In this document: piece after piece, positions 26,455-33,998 of the stretch
Numbering within the stretch: position 1 is the first letter of the stretch
How the letters are laid out: every line of letters begins with the position of its first letter
Source of the DNA: Mycobacterium simiae
GTDB taxonomy: Bacteria > Actinomycetota > Actinomycetes > Mycobacteriales > Mycobacteriaceae
Direction of reading: 5' to 3'
DNA length: 64,000 bases
Assembly: GCF_010727605.1 (NCBI RefSeq)
Contig: NZ_AP022568.1
Location: forward strand, 3,410,001-3,474,000
Notes under the pieces: generated by a model
Database searches by the model: none
What the model saw: the letters and a program-made list of their open reading frames with translations, nothing else
What the model was told of the DNA's origin: nothing
Program-made: the position numbers and the translations under genes

Positions 26455-26862
26455 ATGCAAATCCTCGACTTCAGCACCGGCCAGCCGGTGTGCGGTAAGC
26501 GAGGCCTGCGCCGTTCCCGGTGTGCCGCCGCGAAGGTCGCCGCGGCCATTGCCGCCCTGCTGATCGCCCCGAGCCTGCTGACGGGGGTGTCGTCTGCGCG
26601 AGCGGACACCGGCCTCGACGGTTACGCTCGCTGCGTCGGTGGCGACACAAAGCCCCCGCCACCGGGGGTCAGCGCAGACGTGTGGTTTCCCAGCGTTCAT
26701 GTGATCCAGACGGATCTCGACTCCGGTGTTCCCTCTGCGCAGATAGTTCAAATTTTGATCGGTATGGGAGTCAAGCCGGAGGATGCCGCCACCCGAGTGC
26801 AGTGTTTCCTCGCCAACCAACCTCGCGGACAAGGGTATTTGTCCCAACAGCAGTCGAACTGA
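26455..26862 (+). CDS. Small secreted protein
   Basis: Exported protein of 135 aa. A basic N terminus is followed by a hydrophobic signal (about 27-45), with cleavage likely after ARA at about 50. The mature part, ~85 aa, has two cysteines (YARCVGG, VQCFLAN) spanning helices (VIQTDLDSGVPSAQIVQILIGMG), the compact two-Cys helical form of small mycobacterial exported proteins. I cannot assign a family with confidence. ATG 26455 follows GGGAGC. Confidence 0.72.
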   Translation: MQILDFSTGQPVCGKRGLRRSRCAAAKVAAAIAALLIAPSLLTGVSSARADTGLDGYARCVGGDTKPPPPGVSADVWFPSVHVIQTDLDSGVPSAQIVQILIGMGVKPEDAATRVQCFLANQPRGQGYLSQQQSN

Positions 26863-26879
26863 CCCACTTACCTGGTCCG

Positions 26880-27491
26880 TCAGCTGGATGGCTTGGGTGC
26901 ATCCTGGCGTAAACCGAGCAGGCGCCGAATCATATCCGTGAGCCGAGCCAACAGTGTCTCGTCGTCGATGTCGGCGACCAGCGGGTGCATGACGGCGGTG
27001 CTGATGGCTCCGGAAAACATCGCCGCCTCGATCCGCCCGTCCAACCCCGCATCGCTCAGCAGCACCCGATACAGCCGGTCCATGAACCGCTGAAAGGGCT
27101 TGTGCTCAGCCAGCAGTCGTACGACCACGGGATCAAACTGCAACGTGCGGACCAGTCGTCGATCACGGACCGCCATGGCAACGACGTTTTCCAGCAGTGC
27201 GTCACGCGCTTGCGGACCGTTGCCGTGCGTCTCGGCATCTTCCAGGGCCGGCAACAATCGGCCGAGCTCCCGCTCGGTGACTGCGATGACGATCTGGTCT
27301 TTAGTTCGGAATTGGTGGTAGACAGCGGCTTTCGTGATGCCGACGGCGTCGGCGATCATTTGCAGCGAGGTACCGCTGACGCCATGCTGTGCGAACAGGT
27401 CGAGGGCGGCGTCGAGTACCCGCGTTCGGGCAGGGCTGTAGTCAACAATTCTCAGCTCTTCGCCGTCGACCGGCTGCCCCGCGGTGCCCAC
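26880..27491 (-). CDS. TetR-family transcriptional regulator
   Basis: TetR-type repressor, 203 aa. The HTH (about 20-66) reads VLDAALDLFAQHGVSGTSLQMIADAVGITKAAVYHQFRTKDQI. The C-terminal ligand domain is helical. It starts with GTG 27491 and is divergent from a four-gene membrane operon that starts at 27598. The 106-bp gap holds two related 16-bp palindromes, its likely operators, so it probably represses itself and that operon. Confidence 0.92.
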   Translation of the reverse strand: MGTAGQPVDGEELRIVDYSPARTRVLDAALDLFAQHGVSGTSLQMIADAVGITKAAVYHQFRTKDQIVIAVTERELGRLLPALEDAETHGNGPQARDALLENVVAMAVRDRRLVRTLQFDPVVVRLLAEHKPFQRFMDRLYRVLLSDAGLDGRIEAAMFSGAISTAVMHPLVADIDDETLLARLTDMIRRLLGLRQDAPKPSS

Positions 27492-27500
27492 GGACTGAGC

Positions 27501-27542
27501 CTAGACGAACGGCTATTGACCCTGGACTAGCCGATCGGCTAG
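27501..27542. promoter_or_regulatory. Paired palindromic operators between TetR gene and membrane operon
   Basis: CTAGCCGATCGGCTAG (27527-27542) is a perfect 16-bp palindrome. A second copy, CTAGACGAACGGCTAT (27501-27516), matches it at 13 of 16 positions. The starts are 26 bp apart. A TTGAC hexamer (27516-27520) lies between them and may be the -35 element of the plus-strand promoter. Confidence 0.65.
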
Positions 27543-27597
27543 CTTCGGTGGCGGGCCGAATGTACTCAGCTGAATTCGCGCTGGAGGGGAGTCACCG

Positions 27598-28383
27598 ATG
27601 GCCGACATGGGCGGGAGCCAGGCGAGGGCCCGCAAACCCCGGGTAGCAATGCCGCGACGGTCCGACGGTGAACTCATTCTGCTGTGGACCCTGCCCGCGG
27701 CGATGATCCTGTGGATCGCCGGTTTCCTGCTGTTTCCCGGTTTCAATCCGCCAATGTCACCGACCATGCCGGCGCAGCAAGTCGCCGCGTTCTACCGCGA
27801 TCCGGCCCACCTGCCAGAGATTCGCTACAGCATGATCATGTTCAACTGGTTCGGCGTATGCCTGGTTCCGATTCTGGCGCTGGTGATGGTGCAGATCCGC
27901 CGCATGGCACATCGGACGCCGATCTTCTCCTACGCGATGCTGGGGTGTGCGGCCGGTGGCCCGACGCTGTTCCTCGTCGCCAACGTCTGCTGGCTGTTGG
28001 CCGCCTTCCGCCCCGAGCGCAGCGCGGAGCTGACGCAATTGCTCAACGACCTGGCCTGGATCACGTTCACCATCCTGGTCCCGTTTCTCATTGGGCAGAG
28101 CGTAATCCTAGCTCTAGCAATCTTTTTCGATGATCAGCCGCGACCGGTATTTGGGCGTTGGGTCGCCTACTTCAACCTGGTGGTGGCCGCCGCCCTGGTT
28201 CCCGCGGCCTTTGTCGGGGTGTCGTTGACCGGTCCGCTTGCTTGGGACGGCTTCCTGTCGTTCTGGGTGAAAAACGTCGCCATCGGCGTCTGGATCATCG
28301 TGATGGGGTTTGTCCTAGGCCGGGCCGTGTATCGGGATCGATCCGAAAACCGGGCAAGCACAGACGAATTGATCAAAACATGA
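27598..28383 (+). CDS. Multi-pass membrane protein of TetR-linked operon
   Basis: Integral membrane protein, 261 aa, about six hydrophobic helices (near residues 29-49, 79-101, 112-135, 152-175, 190-213, 225-247). The N-terminal 25 residues are basic. No heme-His pattern, transporter motif or enzyme signature is apparent. ATG 27598 follows GGAGGGGAG. It is first in a tightly overlapping operon (ATGA with the next gene) of four membrane proteins under the divergent TetR, and weakly resembles the next gene in size and layout. Function not recognised. Confidence 0.75.
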   Translation: MADMGGSQARARKPRVAMPRRSDGELILLWTLPAAMILWIAGFLLFPGFNPPMSPTMPAQQVAAFYRDPAHLPEIRYSMIMFNWFGVCLVPILALVMVQIRRMAHRTPIFSYAMLGCAAGGPTLFLVANVCWLLAAFRPERSAELTQLLNDLAWITFTILVPFLIGQSVILALAIFFDDQPRPVFGRWVAYFNLVVAAALVPAAFVGVSLTGPLAWDGFLSFWVKNVAIGVWIIVMGFVLGRAVYRDRSENRASTDELIKT

Positions 28384-29213
28384 GCGCGGTGATCACTCCG
28401 GCCGGTGTTGACGCGCTCGCGCCGCCCGTCGGACCGCTGCCGCGGCGACTCGCCTGGCACCTACTGCGCGGCCCCAAGCGTGAGCTGTGGATGGCATGGG
28501 CAGTGCTCGTCGCCTTCTACAGCATCTTCTTCCCGATGTTCTTCATCGTGGCGCAAGTCCAGCCGCCGCCGAAGCCAACCTGGGATTTGTCCTTGCAACG
28601 GCACTGGTTCTGCGAGCGTCATCTCGGGATACCCGTGGGTTTCGGGGTCATATTCGCGATCAGCGGCATGATCGCGATCAACAACGCCCTCATTGCCTAT
28701 TCGATGCGGCGTATGTCGGTCAGCCGCGCATTCGGCTACTCGTATTTGATCATCTACTCGCTCAGTGCCGTCCCTGGCATGCTGCTGCTCAACGTCGCGC
28801 TCATGGTGGGGACGCTGCGACCCGATCGGGATCCGGCAGCGATCGGCTGGCTGTACGACTTCGCGTTCTTGTCGTTTGACGGAACCATGGGCGTATTCCT
28901 GATCGGCTCACTGATCTGGATGGTCGCGATCCTGCTCGACAAGAACCGGGTCTTCCCCAAATGGTTCGGCTACCTCAACCTGTGCAATGCGCTCACCGAG
29001 GTCGTCGTCGCCCCATGCTGGATCTTCCGTCGCGGGGTGTTGGCATGGAACGGCCAGATCGCGTGGTGGCTGGACATGGTCGTGTTCGGCATCTACCAAG
29101 TCACTTTCATCGTGATGCTGTTCCAGATGATCCGCCGCGAAGACTTCGGTACCGGACCGTTGCCGGGCCGTCCGCGCACAGCCCGCCGCGGCCGAACGGG
29201 TGCGGCGGGCTGA
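28380..29213 (+). CDS. Multi-pass membrane protein of TetR-linked operon
   Basis: Integral membrane protein, 277 aa from ATG 28380 (ATGA overlap with the gene before). Around six helices are present, with IFFPMFFIVAQVQPPPKPTWD between the first two and WFGYLNLCNALTEVVVAPC later. A basic tail (GRPRTARRGRTG) ends the protein. No signature motif. The preceding gene shows a similar FGRWVAYFNLVVAAAL segment, so the two may be diverged paralogues. Its place before oxidase-subunit-like genes suggests a respiratory or gas-stress membrane complex, which is inference. Confidence 0.75.
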   Translation: MSAVITPAGVDALAPPVGPLPRRLAWHLLRGPKRELWMAWAVLVAFYSIFFPMFFIVAQVQPPPKPTWDLSLQRHWFCERHLGIPVGFGVIFAISGMIAINNALIAYSMRRMSVSRAFGYSYLIIYSLSAVPGMLLLNVALMVGTLRPDRDPAAIGWLYDFAFLSFDGTMGVFLIGSLIWMVAILLDKNRVFPKWFGYLNLCNALTEVVVAPCWIFRRGVLAWNGQIAWWLDMVVFGIYQVTFIVMLFQMIRREDFGTGPLPGRPRTARRGRTGAAG

Positions 29214-29800
29214 TGTCGGATCTCGTGAACACCGGCCGGCGCGGCAGGACGGTGCCGGGCCAGCCGGACATGTGGGCCTTCGTGTTGTTCGAAACATTGG
29301 TCTTCACCGGATATTTCGGCTTCTACCTGTTCTCCCGCGCCCAAAGCCCCGAGCTTTTCCTGCGTGCCCAGGCTGATCTGGATCTGCGTATCGGCATCTT
29401 CAATACCCTCGTGTTGCTGCTGAGCTCGTGGTCGGTTGCGCGGTGTGTCCAGTGCACCCGCGCTGGCGCCTACCGAGCGGCGCTGCGCGACGTGTTCATC
29501 ACGGCAGCGTTGGCGGCGGGTTTCCTGTTCTGCAAGGTGTTTGAGTGGGCTCGGCTGGTCCGCATCGGAAATGGTTTGGAAAGCAACGACTTTTTCACCT
29601 ACTACTTCTTCCTGACCGGGATCCATTTCGTGCACCTGTTGATAGGCTTCGTCGTCCTCGGTGTCATCGTGTACCAAATTCCGCGTGGCAGGCCCCGATC
29701 GAGTGATACCCAGACGCTCGTCGAAACCTGCGCAACCTATTGGCACACGGTTGATTTCCTGTGGGTGCTCATCTTCGCGCTGTTGTATGTGGTGAGGTGA
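29213..29800 (+). CDS. Cytochrome c oxidase subunit III-like (NorE-type) protein
   Basis: Heme-copper oxidase subunit III family, 195 aa with five helices, the short NorE-like form rather than the ~200+ aa CtaE with seven. Markers are PDMWAFVLFETLVFTGYFGFYL, KVFEWARL, FFLTGIHFVHLLIGFVVLG and the end CATYWHTVDFLWVLIFALLYV, in which E, H and W positions match subunit III. The ATG shares its A with the stop of the preceding gene. Subunit I (NorB or CtaD) is absent in this window, so this is an accessory protein without its usual partner. Confidence 0.85.
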   Translation: MSDLVNTGRRGRTVPGQPDMWAFVLFETLVFTGYFGFYLFSRAQSPELFLRAQADLDLRIGIFNTLVLLLSSWSVARCVQCTRAGAYRAALRDVFITAALAAGFLFCKVFEWARLVRIGNGLESNDFFTYYFFLTGIHFVHLLIGFVVLGVIVYQIPRGRPRSSDTQTLVETCATYWHTVDFLWVLIFALLYVVR

Positions 29801-29803
29801 AGT

Positions 29804-30085
29804 GTGAAGTTCAACAAGCGACTGTTCGTGGTGTGGGTGATCCTGGCGTCGCTCACCGTCGGCTATCTGTGGATAGACCATGCGGCCGGCGGCACGCTGC
29901 AATCGCGGGCGGTGGTCACCTCGAGCGTCATCGTGATCGCACTCCTGAAGGTACGCATCATCTTCCGCGAGTTCATGGAGGTGCGCACCGCGCCGGTCCT
30001 GCTGTGCCGACTCACCGACGCCTGGGTGGTGATCATCGCCGTCGCGCTGCTGGGCTGCTACTTCGTCGGGATGCAGAGCCGCTAG
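29804..30085 (+). CDS. Cytochrome oxidase subunit IV-like (NorF-type) small membrane protein
   Basis: Small membrane protein of 93 aa with three helices, the size and pattern of prokaryotic oxidase subunit IV / NorF (SSVIVIALLKVRIIFREFMEVRTAPVLLC is typical: KxRxIxxEFMExRxAP). GTG 29804 starts 3 bp after the NorE-like stop. In denitrifiers NorE/NorF-type proteins assist nitric oxide reductase; whether this pair acts on an oxidase or NO is not known. It ends the operon and is followed by a hairpin. Confidence 0.82.
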   Translation: MKFNKRLFVVWVILASLTVGYLWIDHAAGGTLQSRAVVTSSVIVIALLKVRIIFREFMEVRTAPVLLCRLTDAWVVIIAVALLGCYFVGMQSR

Positions 30086-30099
30086 CGGTCGCAGACCGC
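30085..30099. terminator. Short hairpin between convergent genes
   Basis: GCGGTC-GCA-GACCGC, a perfect 6-bp stem with a 3-nt loop, fills the 18-bp gap between the NorF-like gene and the convergent P450. No U-tract follows. It could end transcripts from both sides. Confidence 0.4.
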
Positions 30100-30103
30100 G
30101 GTG

Positions 30104-31399
30104 TTAGCCCACCGCCGCAACCGAATCGGCGGTCGTGAACGACAGGTGCAGTTCACTCAATCCACGCAGGATGTATGTCGGCTCATAGGTGTAACGCCGC
30201 TCGGTAGCCGGCCCGTGATGGGCTTCGTTGATCTCAATATGCGGCATCCGATCCAGGATGCGCTCGATGGAGACTCGGCCTTCCACGCGCGCCAGCGGCC
30301 CACCCGGACACGAGTGCACACCGCGGGCGAAGGCCATATGTTCGCGAACGTTCTTGCGGCGCAGGTCGAATTGGTGCGGGTTCTCGAACCGACGGGGATC
30401 GCGGTTGGCCGCACCCGGCAGCACCATCACCACGGTCCCGGCGGGCAGGTCCACGCCACCGATGTTGGTGTCCCTGACGACCAGCCGGGAGTCGCTCTTG
30501 ACCGGGCTCTCCATCCGCAGCGATTCCTCGATGAATCCGGGGATCAGGCTGCGGTCCTCCCGCAACTGCTGTTGCACCTCGGGCCGGTCGCCAAGCGCCT
30601 GCAGCGCCGCGCTGAGCAGCTTGGCCGTCGTTTCCTGGCCGGCGGCGAAAAGGAAAGTGGCCGAACGGACCACCTCGATCACCGCGGGCGTCGACCCGTC
30701 CGGGTACTTTGCTTCGGCGAGGTGGGTCAGCACGTCGCCGCGCGGTTCGCGCCGGCGATCTTCGATGTAGTTGCAAAACTTGTCGTCGAGCCACTCCAGC
30801 GGGTTGATCCCGACCGATTCGTGATCAAGAGCCCCCACGCGCGCGCCGGGACGGTCGGCGCCGAGAACCGAACGGAATTCCTTGTGGTCCTCCTCCGGCA
30901 CGCCGAGCAGGTCGGCGATCACCAAGGTGGCGAACGGCTTGGAGTATTCGGCGATGAATTCACACTCGCCGTTGTGCAGAAACTCGTCGAGCTGGCGGTC
31001 AGCGAGGCGCCACATGAATTCCTCGTTCTGTTTCAACCGGCTCGGAGTCAGCAGTTTGGCGAGCACCGAGCGCGCCTTGGTGTGATCGGGCGGGTCCATC
31101 GTGACCATGTGCTCGTTCATCGGGAAGTAGCTGCGGTGCTCATCGATCAGCGCCCCGATGTCGCCCCCCTCGGGCGTGAACGGCAGGGGCGGGAACGGCC
31201 CACCGAGTGCGACGATGTTTGAGAACGTCTCGGGGTCTTTGTAGATCTCGGTGGCTTCGGCATAGCCGGTGACCGCGACGACGCCGTGGTGCGGCAGCCG
31301 CAACACCGGGTTCTGGCTGCGCAAGTAGTCGAAGTAGGGGTGCGGATCTGGGACCAGCGACGGATCGGTGAAGAAGTCGATCGAGTCAAAGTCGGTCAT
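30104..31399 (-). CDS. Cytochrome P450
   Basis: Second P450, 431 aa from ATG 31399, which follows AGGAG (the frame is open to 31483). It has I-helix FAAGQETTAKLL, ExxR in EESLRMESP, and heme loop FARGVHSCPGG with ligand C364. PMNEHMVTMDPPDHTKARSVLAK is a typical substrate-site region of actinobacterial P450s. No ferredoxin lies beside it; the 3Fe ferredoxin at 11171 or others could serve. It is divergent from a TetR gene, with a nested palindrome between them, so it is probably the controlled gene. Substrate unknown. Confidence 0.92.
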   Translation of the reverse strand: MTDFDSIDFFTDPSLVPDPHPYFDYLRSQNPVLRLPHHGVVAVTGYAEATEIYKDPETFSNIVALGGPFPPLPFTPEGGDIGALIDEHRSYFPMNEHMVTMDPPDHTKARSVLAKLLTPSRLKQNEEFMWRLADRQLDEFLHNGECEFIAEYSKPFATLVIADLLGVPEEDHKEFRSVLGADRPGARVGALDHESVGINPLEWLDDKFCNYIEDRRREPRGDVLTHLAEAKYPDGSTPAVIEVVRSATFLFAAGQETTAKLLSAALQALGDRPEVQQQLREDRSLIPGFIEESLRMESPVKSDSRLVVRDTNIGGVDLPAGTVVMVLPGAANRDPRRFENPHQFDLRRKNVREHMAFARGVHSCPGGPLARVEGRVSIERILDRMPHIEINEAHHGPATERRYTYEPTYILRGLSELHLSFTTADSVAAVG

Positions 31400-31473
31400 C
31401 GAATTGCATCTCCTGGGCTGAGTTACCGCGCAACGTTGACGGCATGGGCGAGCCGCCCGCGATTTCGAAATAC

Positions 31474-31493
31474 TGCTGAGCACCTGCTTAGCA
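31474..31493. promoter_or_regulatory. Nested palindrome between P450 and TetR genes
   Basis: TGCTGAGCA-CC-TGCTTAGCA: two 9-bp elements, each symmetrical around its centre and together nearly an inverted repeat over 20 bp. It lies in the 185-bp divergent promoter region and is a good candidate operator for the TetR protein at 31585. Confidence 0.6.
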
Positions 31494-31584
31494 CGACGGT
31501 AATGTCGTGGTCAAGGTCACAACGCCGGGCCGCGATACGATTCCCGACGTCGGCAGGTGAGCGTGAAGAGCAGGGAGCAGCGGT

Positions 31585-32286
31585 ATGACATCGGCCCGCA
31601 GGATCGGCGCGCCGGACGCCAAGAACCGCGTCCTGCTGCTCGACGCGGCCGAACGATTGATGATCGAGGAGGGCTACGCCGCGGTCACGTCGCGCCGTCT
31701 GGCAAACAAGGCCGGGCTCAAGCCTCAGTTGGTGCACTATTACTTCCGCACCATGGAGGAACTGTTTCTCGAGGTGTTCCGGAGGCGCGCCGAAGAGGCG
31801 CTCGAAGTGCATGCCAAGCTGATGAAGTCGCCGCAGCCGCTGTGGGCGGTGTGGCGATTCGGGACCGATCCCGCGTTCACCCGCATTTCCATGGAATTCA
31901 TGGCGCTGGCCAATCACCGCAAGGATATGCGCGCCGAAATCGCTTACTACGCAGAACGATTCCGCGAAGAGCAACGCCAAGCCGTGACGGCCGCGCTGCA
32001 GCGTTACGGCGTGGACAACAAGGACATGCCGCCGGTGGTGTTCACCGTGCTGATGTCGAGCCTGTCGAGATTTCTGGTGCTCGAGCAGGCGGTCGGCATC
32101 TCCGCCGGGCACGCCGAAACCCGGCAGTTAGTCGAAAGTTACCTGCGCCGGCTGGAGGGCGAGCCGCAGCCGATTCCCGGAATACCGGAGGCGTGGGTGG
32201 TTCACCAGTTCCGCAGTGAGCACAGCACACCTTTGAGTCCGTCCTTGGACACGACGACGACGCCGTCCACCGCCAATACGCAGTGA
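31585..32286 (+). CDS. TetR-family transcriptional regulator
   Basis: TetR-type regulator, 233 aa. The HTH is at about 15-62 (LLLDAAERLMIEEGYAAVTSRRLANKAGLKPQLVHYYFRTMEELF). The C-terminal domain is helical to about 205. The last ~30 residues (HSTPLSPSLDTTTTPST...) look unlike a folded domain and are read from the antisense of the neighbouring gene, with an 85-bp overlap of 3' ends. It is divergent from the P450 gene and likely controls it. Confidence 0.9.
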   Translation: MTSARRIGAPDAKNRVLLLDAAERLMIEEGYAAVTSRRLANKAGLKPQLVHYYFRTMEELFLEVFRRRAEEALEVHAKLMKSPQPLWAVWRFGTDPAFTRISMEFMALANHRKDMRAEIAYYAERFREEQRQAVTAALQRYGVDNKDMPPVVFTVLMSSLSRFLVLEQAVGISAGHAETRQLVESYLRRLEGEPQPIPGIPEAWVVHQFRSEHSTPLSPSLDTTTTPSTANTQ

Positions 32287-32639
32287 AGTCCCGGCGTGCC
32301 GGGCTCGGTTCCGGTGCTCGCCACGACCATCGCGTACGCGTCCGGGTTGGTCATGTCCAGGTCGTAGGTCCACGGCTTGCCCGGGACGAGATCGACGTTG
32401 ACGTGCGGTGTGAACGAGTAGGGGTTGTGGCTGTAATCAGCAAATTTGTCCGGCTGGTGGTCCAGGTAATAAATGTCGGCGTAGAACGGTTTCTCCGCGG
32501 TGACGGCATACTTGACGTGATGCATGACCGGGTCGGCGTGGGCCTGTCCGGTGCTCATCGGCAGACCGGCGCTGACCAACAGCCCGGCCACGCTGAGGGC
32601 CGCCCCGAATGTCCGCAGCCTTTGCACGCTGGTCCTCAT
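32202..32639 (-). CDS. Exported protein with MmpS-like domain
   Basis: Exported protein, 145 aa from ATG 32639 after GGAGGAG. Signal peptide 1-36 (core FGAALSVAGLLVSAGL, cleavage after AHA). The mature part has HVKYAVTAEKPFYADIYYLD, WTYDLDMT and LHCVLAVDGVVVVSKDGLKGVLCSL. This pattern (beta strands ending in C...DG.V....G....C) is like the exported domain of MmpS proteins, here without their membrane anchor. The start overlaps the stop of the enoyl-CoA hydratase gene (ATGA), an odd partnership of exported and cytosolic products. Confidence 0.7.
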   Translation of the reverse strand: MRTSVQRLRTFGAALSVAGLLVSAGLPMSTGQAHADPVMHHVKYAVTAEKPFYADIYYLDHQPDKFADYSHNPYSFTPHVNVDLVPGKPWTYDLDMTNPDAYAMVVASTGTEPGTPGLHCVLAVDGVVVVSKDGLKGVLCSLRNW

Positions 32640-33382
32640 ATGGCTCCTCCGGCCGCCGGGCGCGGTTTGGCGTTTCGGTTCGTTACCCGCTCTGCGGCCT
32701 GCCAGTGCGCATCGGCAACCCACAGTCGTGCAAAGGATGCTATCGCCTCGTCCGGCGAAACACCTTTGATTACTCGTTTTATCTCGGCGGCCGGCTGCCG
32801 GGCCATCGACGTGGCGAGCGCCCGCCAGCCTTCCTCGAATGAGGCGCGCGGCAACACCACGTCGAACAACCCCATGCGCTCGGCCTCCGTGGCGTCGATC
32901 GTTTTGCCGCTGCCCGCCAACAGCAGTGCTCGACTCTTGCCGACGAGCGCGGCCAGCCGCTCGGCACCGCCCCACGCCGGCATGATCTCCAGGGTCACCT
33001 GGTTGAACGCGATGTTGACATCGCTTGCGGCGACGCGGATGTCGGCAGCCACGGCCACTTCGGCGCCACCGCCAAACGCGTGGCCGTTCAGTGCGGCGAT
33101 CACCGGAGCCGGGAAGTCCGCCAATTGGTCACAGATGGACCGCATCCGCTTCGCCATCGCTGCGGCTTCCTCTTCGGTGCGCAACGCGCTGAGTTCCTTG
33201 AGGTCACCGCCGGACACGAAAGCCTTGTCGCCGGCGCCTCTGATCACCAGGGCTCGGGCGCCGGAAGCAGCGTCGAGTGCCTTCTCCAGCTGGTCCATGG
33301 TGTCGAGCGCGATGGCATTGCGCGCGTGGGGGCGGTCGATGGTGAGTACCGCCAACCCATTGTCGAGCTCCAAATCCAGCAT
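32636..33382 (-). CDS. Enoyl-CoA hydratase/isomerase family protein
   Basis: Crotonase-fold protein, 248 aa from ATG 33382 after GAGGAG. Family parts: RPHARNAIALDTMDQL, AFVSGGDLKEL (first oxyanion-hole segment), ALNGHAFGGGAEVAVAADIRVA (second) and MPAWGGAERLAALVGKSRALLL. The usual PEIxLG...PGxGGTQ region reads VTLEIMPAWGG, so I cannot place the catalytic glutamates of a standard hydratase; it may be a different crotonase activity. It is translated together with the MmpS-like gene. Degenerate copies of the 15-bp palindrome lie upstream. Confidence 0.88.
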   Translation of the reverse strand: MLDLELDNGLAVLTIDRPHARNAIALDTMDQLEKALDAASGARALVIRGAGDKAFVSGGDLKELSALRTEEEAAAMAKRMRSICDQLADFPAPVIAALNGHAFGGGAEVAVAADIRVAASDVNIAFNQVTLEIMPAWGGAERLAALVGKSRALLLAGSGKTIDATEAERMGLFDVVLPRASFEEGWRALATSMARQPAAEIKRVIKGVSPDEAIASFARLWVADAHWQAAERVTNRNAKPRPAAGGAI

Positions 33383-33406
33383 GTTCGTTGCTCCTCGGAG
33401 AGCGTC

Positions 33407-33443
33407 GATATTGGCATTCTCGTGCGGCGAGAATAGCATCATC
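33407..33443. promoter_or_regulatory. Two half-conserved palindromes upstream of enoyl-CoA hydratase
   Basis: GATATT-GGC-ATTCTC (33407-33421) and GAGAAT-AGC-ATCATC (33429-33443) each keep one perfect half of GAGAAT-N3-ATTCTC, in opposite order, so ATTCTC and GAGAAT face each other 7 bp apart. They lie 25-61 bp upstream of the hydratase start and also before the LpqH-like gene on the plus strand. Confidence 0.4.
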
Positions 33444-33489
33444 GCTGCAGGCTGAGCGGGTGCCGGTGAACAACGTTAGGGGTGCTGCA

Positions 33490-33912
33490 GTGCAGAACCG
33501 ATTCGTCGCGGCCACCGCCGTCGCACTCGCTGTGGCCGGCCTCGGTGCATGCACCTCGCGACCGTCAACCCCGCTCTCCGGCACGGCGTCCATTACCGTC
33601 AACGGCACCGATGCGAATTTCCACATCGTGAAATGCAGCCAGCGGGAATGGACGCGAACGATCGACATCGGCGGCAACTTTTCCGGAGCCAGTCTGATCG
33701 TCGACATGGGAGCGCAACCAGCGTCGACGGAGTCGGTGCACATCCGAAATCTCGGCGGGTTCAACGGAATGTACGCCCGGGGCGACGGCGAGCAGGCGGA
33801 CACGAGCATGTCCGGCGACAGATTCACCGTCACGGGCACCGCGAACGGATTCAAGACCGACAAGCCGAACGAAGCCGCTTCGGCGCCCTTCAAGATCGTC
33901 GTCACCTGCTGA
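33490..33912 (+). CDS. LpqH-like (19-kDa antigen family) lipoprotein
   Basis: Lipoprotein of 140 aa. The lipobox is GLGAC with lipidation at C21. The mature part resembles the LpqH family: ITVNGTDANFHIVKCS, GASLIVDMG, SVHIRNLGGFNGMYARG and the end FKIVVTC, which in LpqH pairs the two cysteines. I chose the GTG at 33490 with AGGGG upstream; a GTG at 33463 would add nine residues. LpqH-type proteins are abundant surface antigens. Divergent from the enoyl-CoA hydratase gene and 86 bp before the amidohydrolase. Confidence 0.83.
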   Translation: MQNRFVAATAVALAVAGLGACTSRPSTPLSGTASITVNGTDANFHIVKCSQREWTRTIDIGGNFSGASLIVDMGAQPASTESVHIRNLGGFNGMYARGDGEQADTSMSGDRFTVTGTANGFKTDKPNEAASAPFKIVVTC

Positions 33913-33961
33913 CCCAGTGGTCCCCGCCGCCCGAAGGGCTTGTTGCGGCGACGACCTGCAA

Positions 33962-33976
33962 GAGAATAGTATTCTC
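33962..33976. promoter_or_regulatory. Candidate operator GAGAAT-N3-ATTCTC, upstream of amidohydrolase
   Basis: GAGAAT-AGT-ATTCTC is a perfect match to the palindrome at 5481. It ends 22 bp before the ATG at 33999, right in front of the AAAGGAGG ribosome binding site, where bound protein would block transcription. Confidence 0.65.
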
Positions 33977-33998
33977 ACAAATTGCAAAGGAGGATCTC

